This document shows positions 9,069 through 17,862 of a DNA stretch of 64,000 nt, in pieces (positions within the stretch are counted from its first letter, which is position 1; the number at the start of each line of letters is the position of its first letter). Below the pieces are notes generated by a model that worked only from the letters and a program-made list of their open reading frames with translations, had not been told where the DNA came from and did not search any database. Location of the stretch: assembly GCF_002382885.1 (NCBI RefSeq), contig NZ_NWVL01000032.1, positions 20,526 through 84,525 of the forward strand, read 5' to 3'. Both the position numbers and the translations under genes were made by a program. The stretch comes from Streptomyces sp. WZ.A104. GTDB taxonomy: Bacteria > Actinomycetota > Actinomycetes > Streptomycetales > Streptomycetaceae.

Positions 9069-9314
9069 TCAGGCGACGATCAGATAGATCCCGTACGAGA
9101 CCGCCGCCGCGCACGCCGCGAAGCAGGCGTACGCGCTGGTGCGCGCCAGCGCGGCGGTACCGCCGGAGGCGCCGCTCCCGGAGCCGCTGCCGCCGGTCGG
9201 GGCCGACAGCTTGGAGAGGGCGACGATGCCCAGGGTGAAGACGCCGACCAGCGCGACGGTGATCACGAGACTGACACCGAAGACGGAGGCGAGAGCTGCC
9301 CAGTCGATTTTCAT
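9069..9314 (-). CDS. Small two-helix membrane protein of the Pit operon
   Basis: Eighty-one residues with two hydrophobic segments (about 8-32 and 56-80) separated by a glycine/serine hinge (TGGSGSGSGASGG). It follows the phosphate transporter by 12 bases and is followed by a strong terminator, so it is almost certainly cotranscribed with it. No known enzyme motif is visible. It may be an accessory subunit or regulator of the transporter; that is inference from position only. Confidence 0.8.
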   Translation of the reverse strand: MKIDWAALASVFGVSLVITVALVGVFTLGIVALSKLSAPTGGSGSGSGASGGTAALARTSAYACFAACAAAVSYGIYLIVA

Positions 9315-9326
9315 ACGGATCTGTCC

Positions 9327-10595
9327 TTACACCGTGGCCGCGGGGCGGGGCGTGTCGTCGGGTGCCGCGGCCGGGGCCGGGATGGTGGTCGAGAGGTCGG
9401 AGACCGGTGCGCCCGCGGGGGGCGGGGAGACCGCGGCGATGGCGGTGGTGACGACGCCCTGCGGCTCGTTCGCCGTCGCTTCCTCGGTGTCGTTGACGTT
9501 GGTGTGGTCGACCGGCTGGCGGCGCGAGGCCAGCCAGATGGCGAAGGAGCCGCCGACCAGGATGGCCGCGGTGACGGCGACACCCCAGGGGCCCTGCTTG
9601 GTGAGGAACTCGGCACCCGCTCCGACCAGACCCGCGGCCGGGAGCGTGAGGCCCCAGGCGACGAACATCCGGGTGGCGGTGGACCAGCGGACCACGCCGC
9701 CCTTGCGGCCGAGGCCCGCGCCCATCACGGCACCCGAGCAGGACTGGGTGGTGGAGAGCGAGAAGCCGAGGTGCGAGGAGGCCAGGATGACGGTCGCCGC
9801 GCTGGTCTGGGCGGCGAAGCCCTGCGGCGGCTGGAGGTCGGTCAGGCCCTTGCCCATGGTGCGGATGATGCGCCAGCCGCCGAGGTAGGTGCCGAGCGCG
9901 ATGGCGACACCGGCGGAGACGATGACCCACATCGGCGGGTTGGAGCCGGGGGCGAGGACGCCGCCGGTCACCAGGGCCAGGGTGATGATGCCCATCGTCT
10001 TCTGGGCGTCGTTGGTGCCGTGGGCGAGCGAGACGAGACCGGCCGAGGCGATCTGTCCGGCCCGGTAGCCCTTGGCCGTCGACTTGAGCTGGTTCGGGTC
10101 GGTGACGTTCCGGTTGATCCGGTACGTCAGCCGCGTGGCCAGCATCGCCGCGAGACCGGCGACCAGCGGAGCGGCGATCGCGGGCAGCAGCACCTTGGTG
10201 ACGACGGTGCCGCCGTTGATCGAGGACCAGCCGGCCGACATGACCGCGGCGCCGATCAGACCGCCGAACAGGGCGTGGGAGGAGCTGGAGGGCAGGCCGA
10301 CCAGCCAGGTCAGGAGATTCCACAGGATGGCGCCGACGAGCGCCGCGAAGATGACCTCGGTTCTGATGCCGTCTTCGTTGACGATCCCGCCGGAGATCGT
10401 CTTGGCGACCTCCACCGACAGGAAGGCGCCGATCAGGTTGAGAACGGCGGACATCGCCACCGCTGTCTTGGGCTTCATCGCGCCGGTCGAGATGGTGGTC
10501 GCCATCGCGTTGGCGGTGTCGTGGAAACCGTTCGTGAAATCGAACACGAGAGCTGTTACGACCACAATCGCAAGCAGCAGCGTGATGTGTTCCAT
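9327..10595 (-). CDS. Low-affinity inorganic phosphate transporter, PiT family
   Basis: A 422-residue membrane protein with the two PiT signatures: GFHDTANAMATTISTGAM near residue 23 and VSLAHGTNDAQKTMGI in the second half, plus GLPSSSSHALFGGLIGAA. PiT proteins take up metal-phosphate with protons or sodium. The C-terminal 40 residues are a proline/alanine-rich tail. Strong similarity in layout to S. coelicolor PitH2. The PHO box just upstream suggests PhoP control, and the small membrane gene follows in the same transcript. Confidence 0.93.
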   Translation of the reverse strand: MEHITLLLAIVVVTALVFDFTNGFHDTANAMATTISTGAMKPKTAVAMSAVLNLIGAFLSVEVAKTISGGIVNEDGIRTEVIFAALVGAILWNLLTWLVGLPSSSSHALFGGLIGAAVMSAGWSSINGGTVVTKVLLPAIAAPLVAGLAAMLATRLTYRINRNVTDPNQLKSTAKGYRAGQIASAGLVSLAHGTNDAQKTMGIITLALVTGGVLAPGSNPPMWVIVSAGVAIALGTYLGGWRIIRTMGKGLTDLQPPQGFAAQTSAATVILASSHLGFSLSTTQSCSGAVMGAGLGRKGGVVRWSTATRMFVAWGLTLPAAGLVGAGAEFLTKQGPWGVAVTAAILVGGSFAIWLASRRQPVDHTNVNDTEEATANEPQGVVTTAIAAVSPPPAGAPVSDLSTTIPAPAAAPDDTPRPAATV

Positions 10596-10631
10596 TTACC
10601 CAGGCAATCGTTCGGCGTCAGTGGCTCGTGG

Positions 10632-10664
10632 ACCGTAGGCAACCTGGGTGAACGGAAGATGAAC
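10632..10664 (-). promoter_or_regulatory. PHO box upstream of the phosphate transporter
   Basis: On the minus strand the sequence has two clear 11-base direct repeats, GTTCATCTTCC then GTTCACCCAGG (10664-10643), followed by a weaker third TTGCCTACGG. This matches the Streptomyces PhoP consensus of 11-base units beginning GTTCAYC. It lies about 50 bases before the pit start codon. Confidence 0.8.
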
Positions 10665-10872
10665 TGAGCAGGGCGCTGTGGTGACCCCAACCAGAGGCGA
10701 CTGATTCCGCTTGTGTGCGGGAGGGGCGGTGGGAGTCCCCTGGGGCGCCGTCTGGTCTGCCCTTTACCGCTCGTTGGTGAAGTTTTTGGCGGGCGTTTCC
10801 GGCCCCGGAAGAGATCCCGGTCACGTGGGGCACGACGTTCCGGTTTCCGTCTCCCGCCCCTACGCTCGCCCC

Positions 10873-11532
10873 ATGAGCGAGCAGCAGCCGGAATCCGTCG
10901 CCCGGGTCTGGGAGGAGGTGGTCGCGACCGCCCGCCGCAGCGCCGCGGACGGCCTCGTCGTCGGCACCTCGGGCAATGTGTCCGCCCGTGCCGGAGACCT
11001 GGTCCTGGTGACGCCCAGCGGGGTGCCCTACGACCGGCTCGGCCCCCGTGACACGGTCGGCGTCGACCTCGACGGCCGCCAGGTCATCGGGGACCTCCGG
11101 CCGACCAGCGAACTCCCCCTCCACCTCGCGGTCTACCGCGAGACCGGCGCCGCCGCCGTGGTCCACACCCACGCGGTGCACGCCACCGCCGTCTCCACGC
11201 TGCTGCCCGAGGTGCCGCTCGTGCACTACGCGGCCGCCATCCTCGGCGGTCCCGTCCGCACCGCCGCCTACGCCCGCTACGGCACCCCGGAGCTGGCCGA
11301 CGCCATGCTCGCCGCCCTGCGCGACCGCACCGGCTGCCTCCTGGCCAACCACGGCACCGTCACCTACGGCGACACCCTCGACCAGGCCTACGAGCGCACC
11401 GCCCAGCTGGAGTGGCTGTGCCGGCTCTGGCTCACGGCCGACTCCGTACCGGGCCGCACCCCGGCACTGCTCAGCGAGGCCCAGCTCGCCGAGGTGACCG
11501 AGGCGCTCAGGACCTACGGCCAGCCGGGCTGA
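10873..11532 (+). CDS. Class II aldolase/adducin family protein (fuculose-phosphate aldolase-like)
   Basis: A 219-residue zinc aldolase-type protein. Motifs seen are GTSGNVSAR near residue 35, LVTPSGVPYDRL, PTSELPLHLAVYR with the acidic residue, and the metal-binding HTHAVHATAV; a further His occurs in LLANHGTVTYG. Such enzymes cleave or form sugar phosphates; the exact substrate cannot be read. I chose ATG at 10873 because TACGCT lies eight bases before it (leaderless) and upstream in-frame sequence is not family-like. Confidence 0.85.
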   Translation: MSEQQPESVARVWEEVVATARRSAADGLVVGTSGNVSARAGDLVLVTPSGVPYDRLGPRDTVGVDLDGRQVIGDLRPTSELPLHLAVYRETGAAAVVHTHAVHATAVSTLLPEVPLVHYAAAILGGPVRTAAYARYGTPELADAMLAALRDRTGCLLANHGTVTYGDTLDQAYERTAQLEWLCRLWLTADSVPGRTPALLSEAQLAEVTEALRTYGQPG

Positions 11533-11621
11533 TCCGGAGCGCCCGGGCGCGGGAAGGGGCGCGGGCCCCGCACGGCCCCCGCCCGCTGGCACCCCGCCGT
11601 TCGCCCCCCGACACTGGAGCC

Positions 11622-12749
11622 GTGCGCCCGGCAACTGCGACGGCAACGGCCGTCACCACGATCCTCGGCGCCGGTGCGGCAGCGGTCGCGGCCGGCCGGT
11701 ACGCCAGCGACGCCGCCCTCAAGGCGGCCCCCGGGCGGTCCCTGCCCGCCGACCGCAGACTCACCGTGCACGCCACCGCGGCCGGACAGGTCACCCTCAC
11801 CCGCTCCTTCTCCGCGCTCCGGCCCGGTACGTACGGGCTGGCAGGCCCCGATGTCCACGCGGTGGTCGGGCCCGTCGTCGAAGGGGTCTCCTCCGCCGCC
11901 GACACCGTCGTGCGCAGGCTGGAGCGGGTCATCCACGGCCTCCTCGAACCGGGCGCGAAGGTCCGGCTCACGACCGAGCTGTACGACGGGGACCCGGGCA
12001 GCGACCTCGGCCTCGACCACCGGGAGGTGGAGATCCCCGGCGAGCTCGGAACGCTGCCTGCCTGGTACGTGCCCGGCGCACGCCGCACCTGGGTCATCAC
12101 CGTGCACGGCCTCGGCACCACCCGGGCCCACCCCATGAACCTGATGGGCTTCCTCCACCGGCACCGCTTCCCCGTGCTCGACCTCGGCTACCGGGGAGAC
12201 CCCGGAGCCCCCCGCTCCGCCGACGGCCTCAGCCACTTCGGCGCCTCCGAGTGGCGCGACGTCGACGCGGCCCTGCGCCACGCGTTGCGCTACGGGGCCG
12301 CGAACGTGATCCTGCACGGCTGGTCCACCGGCGCGACGATGGCCCTGCTCGCCGCGGTCGAATCCCCGCTCCGCGACCGGATCAGCGGCCTCGTCCTCGA
12401 CTCCCCGGTGCTCGACTGGCCGGTCACCCTGCGCGCCCTGGCCGCGGCCCGCGGCGTCCCGGCCGCTCTGCTGCCGCTGGCGGTCCACGCCGCCCAGGGC
12501 CGGACCGGGATGAGCGGCGCCCCGCTGCTGGACACCTCGGTGCCCGACGCGCTGCGCACCCCGACCCTGATCCTGCACGGGCCCGACGACTCGATCGCCC
12601 CCTGGGGGCCCTCCCGTGAACTCGCCGCCCGCCGTCCGGACCTGGTCAGCCTCCACGCCGTGGCGCGGGCTCCGCACGCGGCGATGTGGAACGCGGACCC
12701 GGCCCGCTACGAGGAGACCCTGCGCCGCTTCCTCACGCCCCTGATGTGA
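11622..12749 (+). CDS. Alpha/beta hydrolase family protein
   Basis: The 375-residue protein starts with a hydrophobic segment that may be a signal anchor. The fold is read from TWVITVHGLGTTRAH (oxyanion region), the nucleophile elbow LHGWSTGAT with Ser235, an aspartate in LILHGPDDSIAP and a late histidine in RAPHAAMWN. It is probably a membrane-anchored or exported esterase or peptidase-like hydrolase. GTG at 11622 follows GACACT closely, suggesting a leaderless transcript. The gene stands alone between the aldolase and an unknown gene. Confidence 0.8.
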   Translation: MRPATATATAVTTILGAGAAAVAAGRYASDAALKAAPGRSLPADRRLTVHATAAGQVTLTRSFSALRPGTYGLAGPDVHAVVGPVVEGVSSAADTVVRRLERVIHGLLEPGAKVRLTTELYDGDPGSDLGLDHREVEIPGELGTLPAWYVPGARRTWVITVHGLGTTRAHPMNLMGFLHRHRFPVLDLGYRGDPGAPRSADGLSHFGASEWRDVDAALRHALRYGAANVILHGWSTGATMALLAAVESPLRDRISGLVLDSPVLDWPVTLRALAAARGVPAALLPLAVHAAQGRTGMSGAPLLDTSVPDALRTPTLILHGPDDSIAPWGPSRELAARRPDLVSLHAVARAPHAAMWNADPARYEETLRRFLTPLM

Positions 12750-12859
12750 GCCGATGCGGTGATCGGCCCCCCTGCCGGCGGTACCGGCGAGGCCTTGCGT
12801 CTGCCGGTGAAACGCCTTCCGTTTGGGCTTTCGGGCCGTCAGGGGCAAGACTGCTCCCC

Positions 12860-14278
12860 GTGACGTCCCGTACCCCGCGCGACTCCAGGCTGCGACTTGT
12901 CCGCCCGCGACCCCTTGCCACCGCCCGCAAGGCCGTGACCACCCGGCGCACCAGGCCGGCCCCGCGGCCGCCCGAGGGCACCCCGCCGCGCACGGAACTG
13001 GCCCACCAGGCCAGGGCGGTGCTCGCCGACGCCGTACGCATCGCCCACTGGGCCGCCGGTTCCCCGGGCCCCGGAACCGCCGCCCCGCTCGCCGCCCTCG
13101 CCCCCGAACGGGCGGCCGCCGCCCTGGACCTCTCCCCGGCGCAGGTACGAGCGGGCTGGGACCGGGCCCGGCTGGCCGGGCTGATCGAGCTGCACGGCGA
13201 CACCGCCCGCCCCGGCTGGCGGCTGCGGGCCTGGGACCGGGACGACTCCGCCGTGCTCCGCGGCTGGGTGGCGCTCTTCGACGCCTGGTCGCTCGTCCAC
13301 CCCGCTCCCGAGGGCATCGAGGCCGGTGCGGTCGCCGAAGCCGTCGAGGCCGTGCCCCAGGTGCTCTCCCTCCTCCAGCTCTCCGCCGGCCCCGTCGCCG
13401 TCCCCGCCCTCCTGGACCTCCTCGGCCAGCGCGTCGCCGAACTCCAGGAGGAGCGCTGCGAAGTGCCCCTCGGCCCCGGCAGAACGGCCACACTCGCCGC
13501 CCCGGGCGTCCAGGCCCCCGCCGATACCGCCACCGGCCCCGCCCGCGGCGCCGGGGAACTCAACGCCCTGCTGCTCGACTGGGCCCTGGAAGGCCTCGCC
13601 GCCGTCGGCGCGCTGACCCTCGGCAACGGGCACGCCACCCTCACCCCGCTCGGCAACTGGGCGGTCTGGGTCAAGCTGGAGCAGATCTGCGTGGCCGCCC
13701 AGAGCCCCGCCGGGAACATCGAGCAGGCCGCCGCCGACATGCTCCTCGGCTGCGCCCGGCTCACCCCCGGACCGGCCCGCGACGAATACCGCGCCTGGCT
13801 CGCCGCCCGTACGGTCGGCACCGCCGTCGCCGAACTGCTGGCCGTCGCCCGGGGCGAGGACGCGCTGCTGCGCGGACTGGCCTTCGAGGCACTGCGGGTC
13901 GTCGGCGCCCCCGCCGAACCCGAGGTCCGGGCCGTGCTCGCCGAAGCCTCGCTGCGCCCCTACGCGCTGCTCTGGCTCGCCGAGTACGAGGGCAACGACC
14001 CCGACGACGCCCAGGACGTCCTCAGCCGGGAGGAGGCCACCTGGCTCTGGGTCGACACCGCAGCCGCCGTCGCCGACCACGGCGAGACCGGGCTCCTGGT
14101 GCGCCACCTCGACTCCGCCGTCCAGGGCACCATCCCGGCGCTGCTCGACGAGGTCAGGGCCGTCGGCCACCCGCGCACCGTGCAGGTCCTGGTCGCGCTG
14201 GCCGCCGCACACCCGGACCCGGCCCTGGCCAAGGCGGTCCGCCGGGCCGCCTTCCAGGTCCACACCGGCGGCGCCTGA
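12860..14278 (+). CDS. Conserved hypothetical protein, alpha-helical, unrecognised
   Basis: A 472-residue protein starting at GTG 12860. The first 50 residues are basic and proline-rich. The rest is almost all alanine/leucine-rich helix; a middle part (LQLSAGPVAVPALLDLLGQRVAEL) and a C-terminal part (LARGLAFEALRVVGAPAEPEVRAVLAEASLRPYAL region) look like HEAT-type repeats, and AVLRGWVALFDAW recalls a winged-helix-bearing helper region. No catalytic motif was found. Third-position GC is like its neighbours, so it is a real gene. No function is assigned. Confidence 0.7.
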   Translation: MTSRTPRDSRLRLVRPRPLATARKAVTTRRTRPAPRPPEGTPPRTELAHQARAVLADAVRIAHWAAGSPGPGTAAPLAALAPERAAAALDLSPAQVRAGWDRARLAGLIELHGDTARPGWRLRAWDRDDSAVLRGWVALFDAWSLVHPAPEGIEAGAVAEAVEAVPQVLSLLQLSAGPVAVPALLDLLGQRVAELQEERCEVPLGPGRTATLAAPGVQAPADTATGPARGAGELNALLLDWALEGLAAVGALTLGNGHATLTPLGNWAVWVKLEQICVAAQSPAGNIEQAAADMLLGCARLTPGPARDEYRAWLAARTVGTAVAELLAVARGEDALLRGLAFEALRVVGAPAEPEVRAVLAEASLRPYALLWLAEYEGNDPDDAQDVLSREEATWLWVDTAAAVADHGETGLLVRHLDSAVQGTIPALLDEVRAVGHPRTVQVLVALAAAHPDPALAKAVRRAAFQVHTGGA

Positions 14279-14303
14279 TCCCCGCGCCGCCGGGGCCCGC
14301 CGC

Positions 14304-14738
14304 TCAGCCGGCGGACCCCGGGGCGTACGTCCCGAAGCTCCACACATTGCCCTCCGCGTCCCGGGCCATGTAGTCCCGGGAACCGTAGTCCTGGTCGGTC
14401 GGCTCCATCAGGATCTCGACGCCGAAATCCTTGGCCCGGGCGTAGTGCTCGTCCACCTCGTCGACCACCACGTAGACCCCCGCCGGGCCCGCGCCCGCCA
14501 TCGCCCGCGCGAACGCGCCGTCACCCCCCTTGGAGCCGAGCATCACCCTGCCGTTGCCGCAGGACAGCTCGGCGTGCAGCACACTGCCGTTCTCGCCCTC
14601 GTAGACCGCTTCCTCGGTGAAACCGAGGCCCTGCGTCAGCGTCCTGATCGCCGCCTTCGCGTCGTCGTACAGAATCGTCGGGTAGATCGTCGGAACCCCG
14701 CTCGCCGCGCCTGCCATGGCACTCACCTCTTCTGACAT
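14304..14738 (-). CDS. VOC family (glyoxalase/PhnB-like) protein
   Basis: A 144-residue protein with the two beta-alpha-beta-beta-beta units of vicinal oxygen chelate proteins: YPTILYDDAKAAIRTLTQGLGF at the start and VYVVVDEVDEHYARAKDFGVEILMEPTDQDYGSRDYMARDAEGNVWSFGTY at the end. The last motif is typical of PhnB/glyoxalase-like proteins that may bind metal or a small molecule. Substrate unknown. It converges with the preceding unknown gene. Confidence 0.85.
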   Translation of the reverse strand: MSEEVSAMAGAASGVPTIYPTILYDDAKAAIRTLTQGLGFTEEAVYEGENGSVLHAELSCGNGRVMLGSKGGDGAFARAMAGAGPAGVYVVVDEVDEHYARAKDFGVEILMEPTDQDYGSRDYMARDAEGNVWSFGTYAPGSAG

Positions 14739-14834
14739 CCGTTTGCCGCACCGCGTGCTGTGATCTGCGTCTCAGTCTTCCACCGGGCACTGACAATGCC
14801 CTCCTGAGGCAGGTCCGAAGAAGATCTGCGCAGG

Positions 14835-15725
14835 TCAGGTGAAGGTGTCGCACTGTGCCATGTCCCCGGTCCTGAGCCCCGTGGAGAACCACTGCTGCCG
14901 CTGCGCGGCCGAGCCGTGCGTCCAGGACTCCGGCGTGACCCGCCCCTGGTACCGCTCCTGGATCCGGTCGTCCCCGACCGCCGCCGCCGCGTCCAGGCCG
15001 TCCCGGATGTCCGCCCGGGTCAGCTCGGTGACCAGCGGCCGCCCGGTCGACTCGTCCGGCGTCGTCGTCGCGTGGTGCGCCCAGACCCCGGCGTAGCAGT
15101 CGGCCTGGAGCTCCACCCTCACCGCGTTGCTGTCCGCGCCCTGCCGCCCGTCCTGAGACCGGCTCAGCGTGCCCGTCTGGTTCTGCACATGGTGGCCGTA
15201 CTCGTGCGCCACCACATACGCCTGGGCGAACGGCCCGCCGCTGGAGCCGAACTTCGTCCGCAGGTCGTCGAAGAAGCCCAGGTCCAGATAGACCCTGCGG
15301 TCACCCGGGCAGTAGAACGGCCCCACCGCCGAGGTCGCCGCCCCGCACGCGGTGCCCACCCGCTCGCTGAACAGGACCGTCCGCGCGTCCCCGTACGTAC
15401 CGCCGCGCCGCTGGAACTCCTGGCGCCAGAAGTCCTGCACGCTGTTGACCACCGCCACCGTCCGGCAGTCGTCCCGCCTGTTCGCGTCCTGGCCCTTCAG
15501 GCAGCTCTGCCGCACCTGGGCGGCGGACGACGAGCTCGTCGTGGGGTCGGAGCCGTCCGAGGTGAGCCCGAGCTGATCCGGCCCGACACCGAAGAGCAGC
15601 CCCAGGATCAGGGCGATCACCCCGGCGATGCCCCCGCCCACGGTGGCCCTCCCGCCCGGGATCCGGCTGCCGCGCACGTCCTGGACCTCGGACGTGTCCA
15701 GATCGGCGTCGTCGTCGAACCGCAC
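14835..15725 (-). CDS. Neutral zinc metallopeptidase, YpfJ/KPN_02809 family
   Basis: A 296-residue membrane-anchored protein. One transmembrane segment lies at about 28-48 (IAGVIALILGLLFGV), followed by a serine-rich spacer and the peptidase domain. The zinc site HEYGHH begins at residue 174, with SGRP..., VELQADCYAGVWAHH supplying the third ligand region downstream. Family members have a conserved fold but no well-defined substrate. It is divergent from the ABC-F leader, with a 118-base shared promoter region. Confidence 0.88.
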   Translation of the reverse strand: MRFDDDADLDTSEVQDVRGSRIPGGRATVGGGIAGVIALILGLLFGVGPDQLGLTSDGSDPTTSSSSAAQVRQSCLKGQDANRRDDCRTVAVVNSVQDFWRQEFQRRGGTYGDARTVLFSERVGTACGAATSAVGPFYCPGDRRVYLDLGFFDDLRTKFGSSGGPFAQAYVVAHEYGHHVQNQTGTLSRSQDGRQGADSNAVRVELQADCYAGVWAHHATTTPDESTGRPLVTELTRADIRDGLDAAAAVGDDRIQERYQGRVTPESWTHGSAAQRQQWFSTGLRTGDMAQCDTFT

Positions 15726-15830
15726 GCTCGCACCACCCTCGCCTGGGGCGGGCGACGTGGTGCCGCCCTGCGCCGAGTATCGGACGGTTCATCCCGGCGG
15801 GCACGCGGAAAAGCAGTTGCACACCGCCAG

Positions 15831-15867
15831 TAGAATGGGGCTCATGGCCATTCTCCTTGTGCATTAG
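15831..15867 (+). CDS. Seven-codon leaderless leader peptide MAILLVH upstream of the ABC-F gene
   Basis: TAGAAT at 15831-15836 is a good -10 box. Eight bases later, at 15844, ATG opens a reading frame encoding MAILLVH and a TAG stop at 15865-15867. This would be translated from a leaderless transcript. The ABC-F start is 60 bases further on. Short leaders ahead of ABC-F and erm genes often sense stalled ribosomes, so an attenuator role is plausible. The peptide and promoter are seen; regulation is inferred. An in-frame ATG at 15835 overlaps the -10 and is unlikely. Confidence 0.5.
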
Positions 15868-15927
15868 CGGCGTCGAGAGACCTCCGCCCTCGTCCCTCCG
15901 CCGTCCATACTGCCCTGGAGTTTTTCC

Positions 15928-17526
15928 GTGATCACCGCCACCGGCATCGAGCTGCGCGCCGGCGCCCGCATCCTCATCGAGTCCGCCTCCTTCCGCATCG
16001 CCAAGGGCGACCGCATCGGCCTGGTCGGCCGCAACGGCGCGGGCAAGACCACCCTCACCAAGTGCCTCGCGGGCGAGGGCGCCCCCGCGGGCGGCACCAT
16101 CACCAAGTCCGGCGAGGTGGGCTACCTCCCGCAGGACCCGCGCACCGGCGACCTCGACGTCCTCGCCCGGGACCGCATCCTCTCCGCCCGCGGTCTCGAC
16201 GAGATCCTGCGCAAGATGCACGAGAACGAGGACCGGATGGCGAACGGCAAGGGCGCCACCCGCGAGAAGGCGATGAAGAAGTACGAGCGCCTGGAGACGG
16301 AGTTCCTCACCAAGGGCGGGTACGCCGCCGAGGCCGAGGCCGCCACCATCGCCGCCGCGCTCAACCTCCCCGACCGGGTCCTCGGCCAGCCCCTGCACAC
16401 CCTGTCCGGCGGCCAGCGCCGCCGTGTCGAGCTGGCCCGGATCCTCTTCTCGGACGCCGACACCCTGCTCCTGGACGAGCCGACCAACCACCTCGACGCC
16501 GACTCGATCGTCTGGCTGCGCGACTACCTCAAGTCCTACCGCGGCGGCTTCATCGTGATCTCCCACGATGTCGAGCTGGTCGAGACGGTCGTCAACAAGG
16601 TGTTCTACCTCGACGCCAACCGCTCGCAGATCGACGTCTACAACATGGGCTGGAAGCTCTACCAGCAGCAGCGTGAGGCCGACGAGAAGCGCCGCAAGCG
16701 CGAGCGCCAGAACGCCGAGAAGAAGGCCGCCGCCCTCAACTCGCAGGCCGACAAGATGCGCGCGAAGGCCACCAAGACCGTCGCCGCCCAGAACATGGCC
16801 AAGCGCGCCGACCGGCTGCTGGCCGGTCTGGAGGCCGTCCGGGTCTCCGACAAGGTCGCCAAGCTGCGCTTCCCCGAGCCCTCGCCCTGCGGCAAGACCC
16901 CGCTGATGGCCGAGGGCCTGTCCAAGTCGTACGGCTCGCTGGAGATCTTCACCGACGTCGACCTCGCCATCGACAAGGGCTCCCGTGTCGTCATCCTCGG
17001 CCTCAACGGCGCGGGCAAGACGACGCTGCTGCGCCTGCTCGGCGGCGCCGAGAAGCCCGACACCGGCCAGATCATCCAGGGCCACGGGCTCAAGCTCGGG
17101 TACTACGCCCAGGAGCACGAGACCCTCGACCCCGAGCGCACCGTCCTGGAGAACATGCGCTCCGCCGCCCCCGACCTCGACCTGGTGGAGGTCCGCAAGA
17201 CGCTGGGGTCCTTCCTCTTCTCCGGTGACGACGTCGACAAGCCCGCGGGTGTGCTCTCCGGCGGTGAGAAGACCCGGCTCGCGCTCGCGACCCTGGTCGT
17301 CTCCTCCGCCAACGTGCTGCTGCTCGACGAGCCGACGAACAACCTCGACCCCGCCAGCCGCGAGGAGATCCTCGGCGCGCTGCGCACCTACAAGGGCGCG
17401 GTCGTCCTCGTCACCCACGACGAGGGCGCGGTCGAGGCCCTCCAGCCGGAGCGCATCATCCTGCTCCCGGACGGCGTCGAGGACCTCTGGGGTGCCGACT
17501 ACCGGGACCTCGTCGCCCTCGCCTGA
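15928..17526 (+). CDS. ABC-F family ATPase, Rv1473-like
   Basis: A 532-residue soluble protein with two ABC modules and no membrane domain. Module 1 has GRNGAGKTT near residue 35, LSGGQRRRVELARIL and LLLDEPTNHLDADS. Module 2 has GLNGAGKTT, LSGGEKTRLALA and LLLDEPTNNLDP. The intermodule linker is lysine/arginine-rich and coiled-coil-like (about 240-310), as in ribosome-binding ABC-F proteins. From memory it aligns closely with M. tuberculosis Rv1473, annotated for macrolide resistance. Likely acts on the ribosome, in rescue or antibiotic protection. GTG at 15928 has a weak ribosome site, and a leader peptide precedes it. Confidence 0.92.
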   Translation: MITATGIELRAGARILIESASFRIAKGDRIGLVGRNGAGKTTLTKCLAGEGAPAGGTITKSGEVGYLPQDPRTGDLDVLARDRILSARGLDEILRKMHENEDRMANGKGATREKAMKKYERLETEFLTKGGYAAEAEAATIAAALNLPDRVLGQPLHTLSGGQRRRVELARILFSDADTLLLDEPTNHLDADSIVWLRDYLKSYRGGFIVISHDVELVETVVNKVFYLDANRSQIDVYNMGWKLYQQQREADEKRRKRERQNAEKKAAALNSQADKMRAKATKTVAAQNMAKRADRLLAGLEAVRVSDKVAKLRFPEPSPCGKTPLMAEGLSKSYGSLEIFTDVDLAIDKGSRVVILGLNGAGKTTLLRLLGGAEKPDTGQIIQGHGLKLGYYAQEHETLDPERTVLENMRSAAPDLDLVEVRKTLGSFLFSGDDVDKPAGVLSGGEKTRLALATLVVSSANVLLLDEPTNNLDPASREEILGALRTYKGAVVLVTHDEGAVEALQPERIILLPDGVEDLWGADYRDLVALA

Positions 17527-17646
17527 TCCACCGGGGATAGATCATTCGGCCTACGCGTGATCCATCATCTGCGTGAGGGCGTCTCGTACTCCGGTGGTGC
17601 GCCGGGCGCTCACTCGCTGTGCGCCCCCTTTTCGGCCGCTGTTCCC

Positions 17647-17692
17647 CGTACGGCCCTGACCTGGAAGTTCTTCCTCCGGTCGGGGCCGTACG
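17647..17692 (+). terminator. Hairpin terminator after the ABC-F gene
   Basis: A 15-base stem with one G-T pair (17647-17661 with 17678-17692; CGTACGGCCC at the base) and a 16-base loop, 120 bases after the ABC-F stop. Confidence 0.65.
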
Positions 17693-17808
17693 CCCTCGTG
17701 CACCCCTCGGAATAAGGGATTCCGTTCGTGTCGGCGTGCTCTTTGCCCGGAAATCCGGTCGCATCGACCTTGCCGAATGGGTGGCCAGGAAGCGCGAGAG
17801 GGGTGATC

Positions 17809-17862
17809 ATGAGAGTCCAGAGCGCACTTCCCATGAGGAGGCACGGGTGGCCGAGACTCTGA
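17809..17862 (+). CDS. Possible 17-residue leader ORF overlapping the HTH gene start
   Basis: ATG at 17809, with AGAGGGG just upstream, opens MRVQSALPMRRHGWPRL and stops at 17862. It runs through the ribosome site and start codon of the HTH gene in another frame. Overlap of this kind can couple or limit translation. Coding is not proven; it may be chance. Confidence 0.3.
   Translation: MRVQSALPMRRHGWPRL

Noticed and set aside
10711..10872. Upstream extension of the aldolase from 10711
   Set aside because: Passes through the promoter region; TACGCT before ATG 10873 gives a better start.
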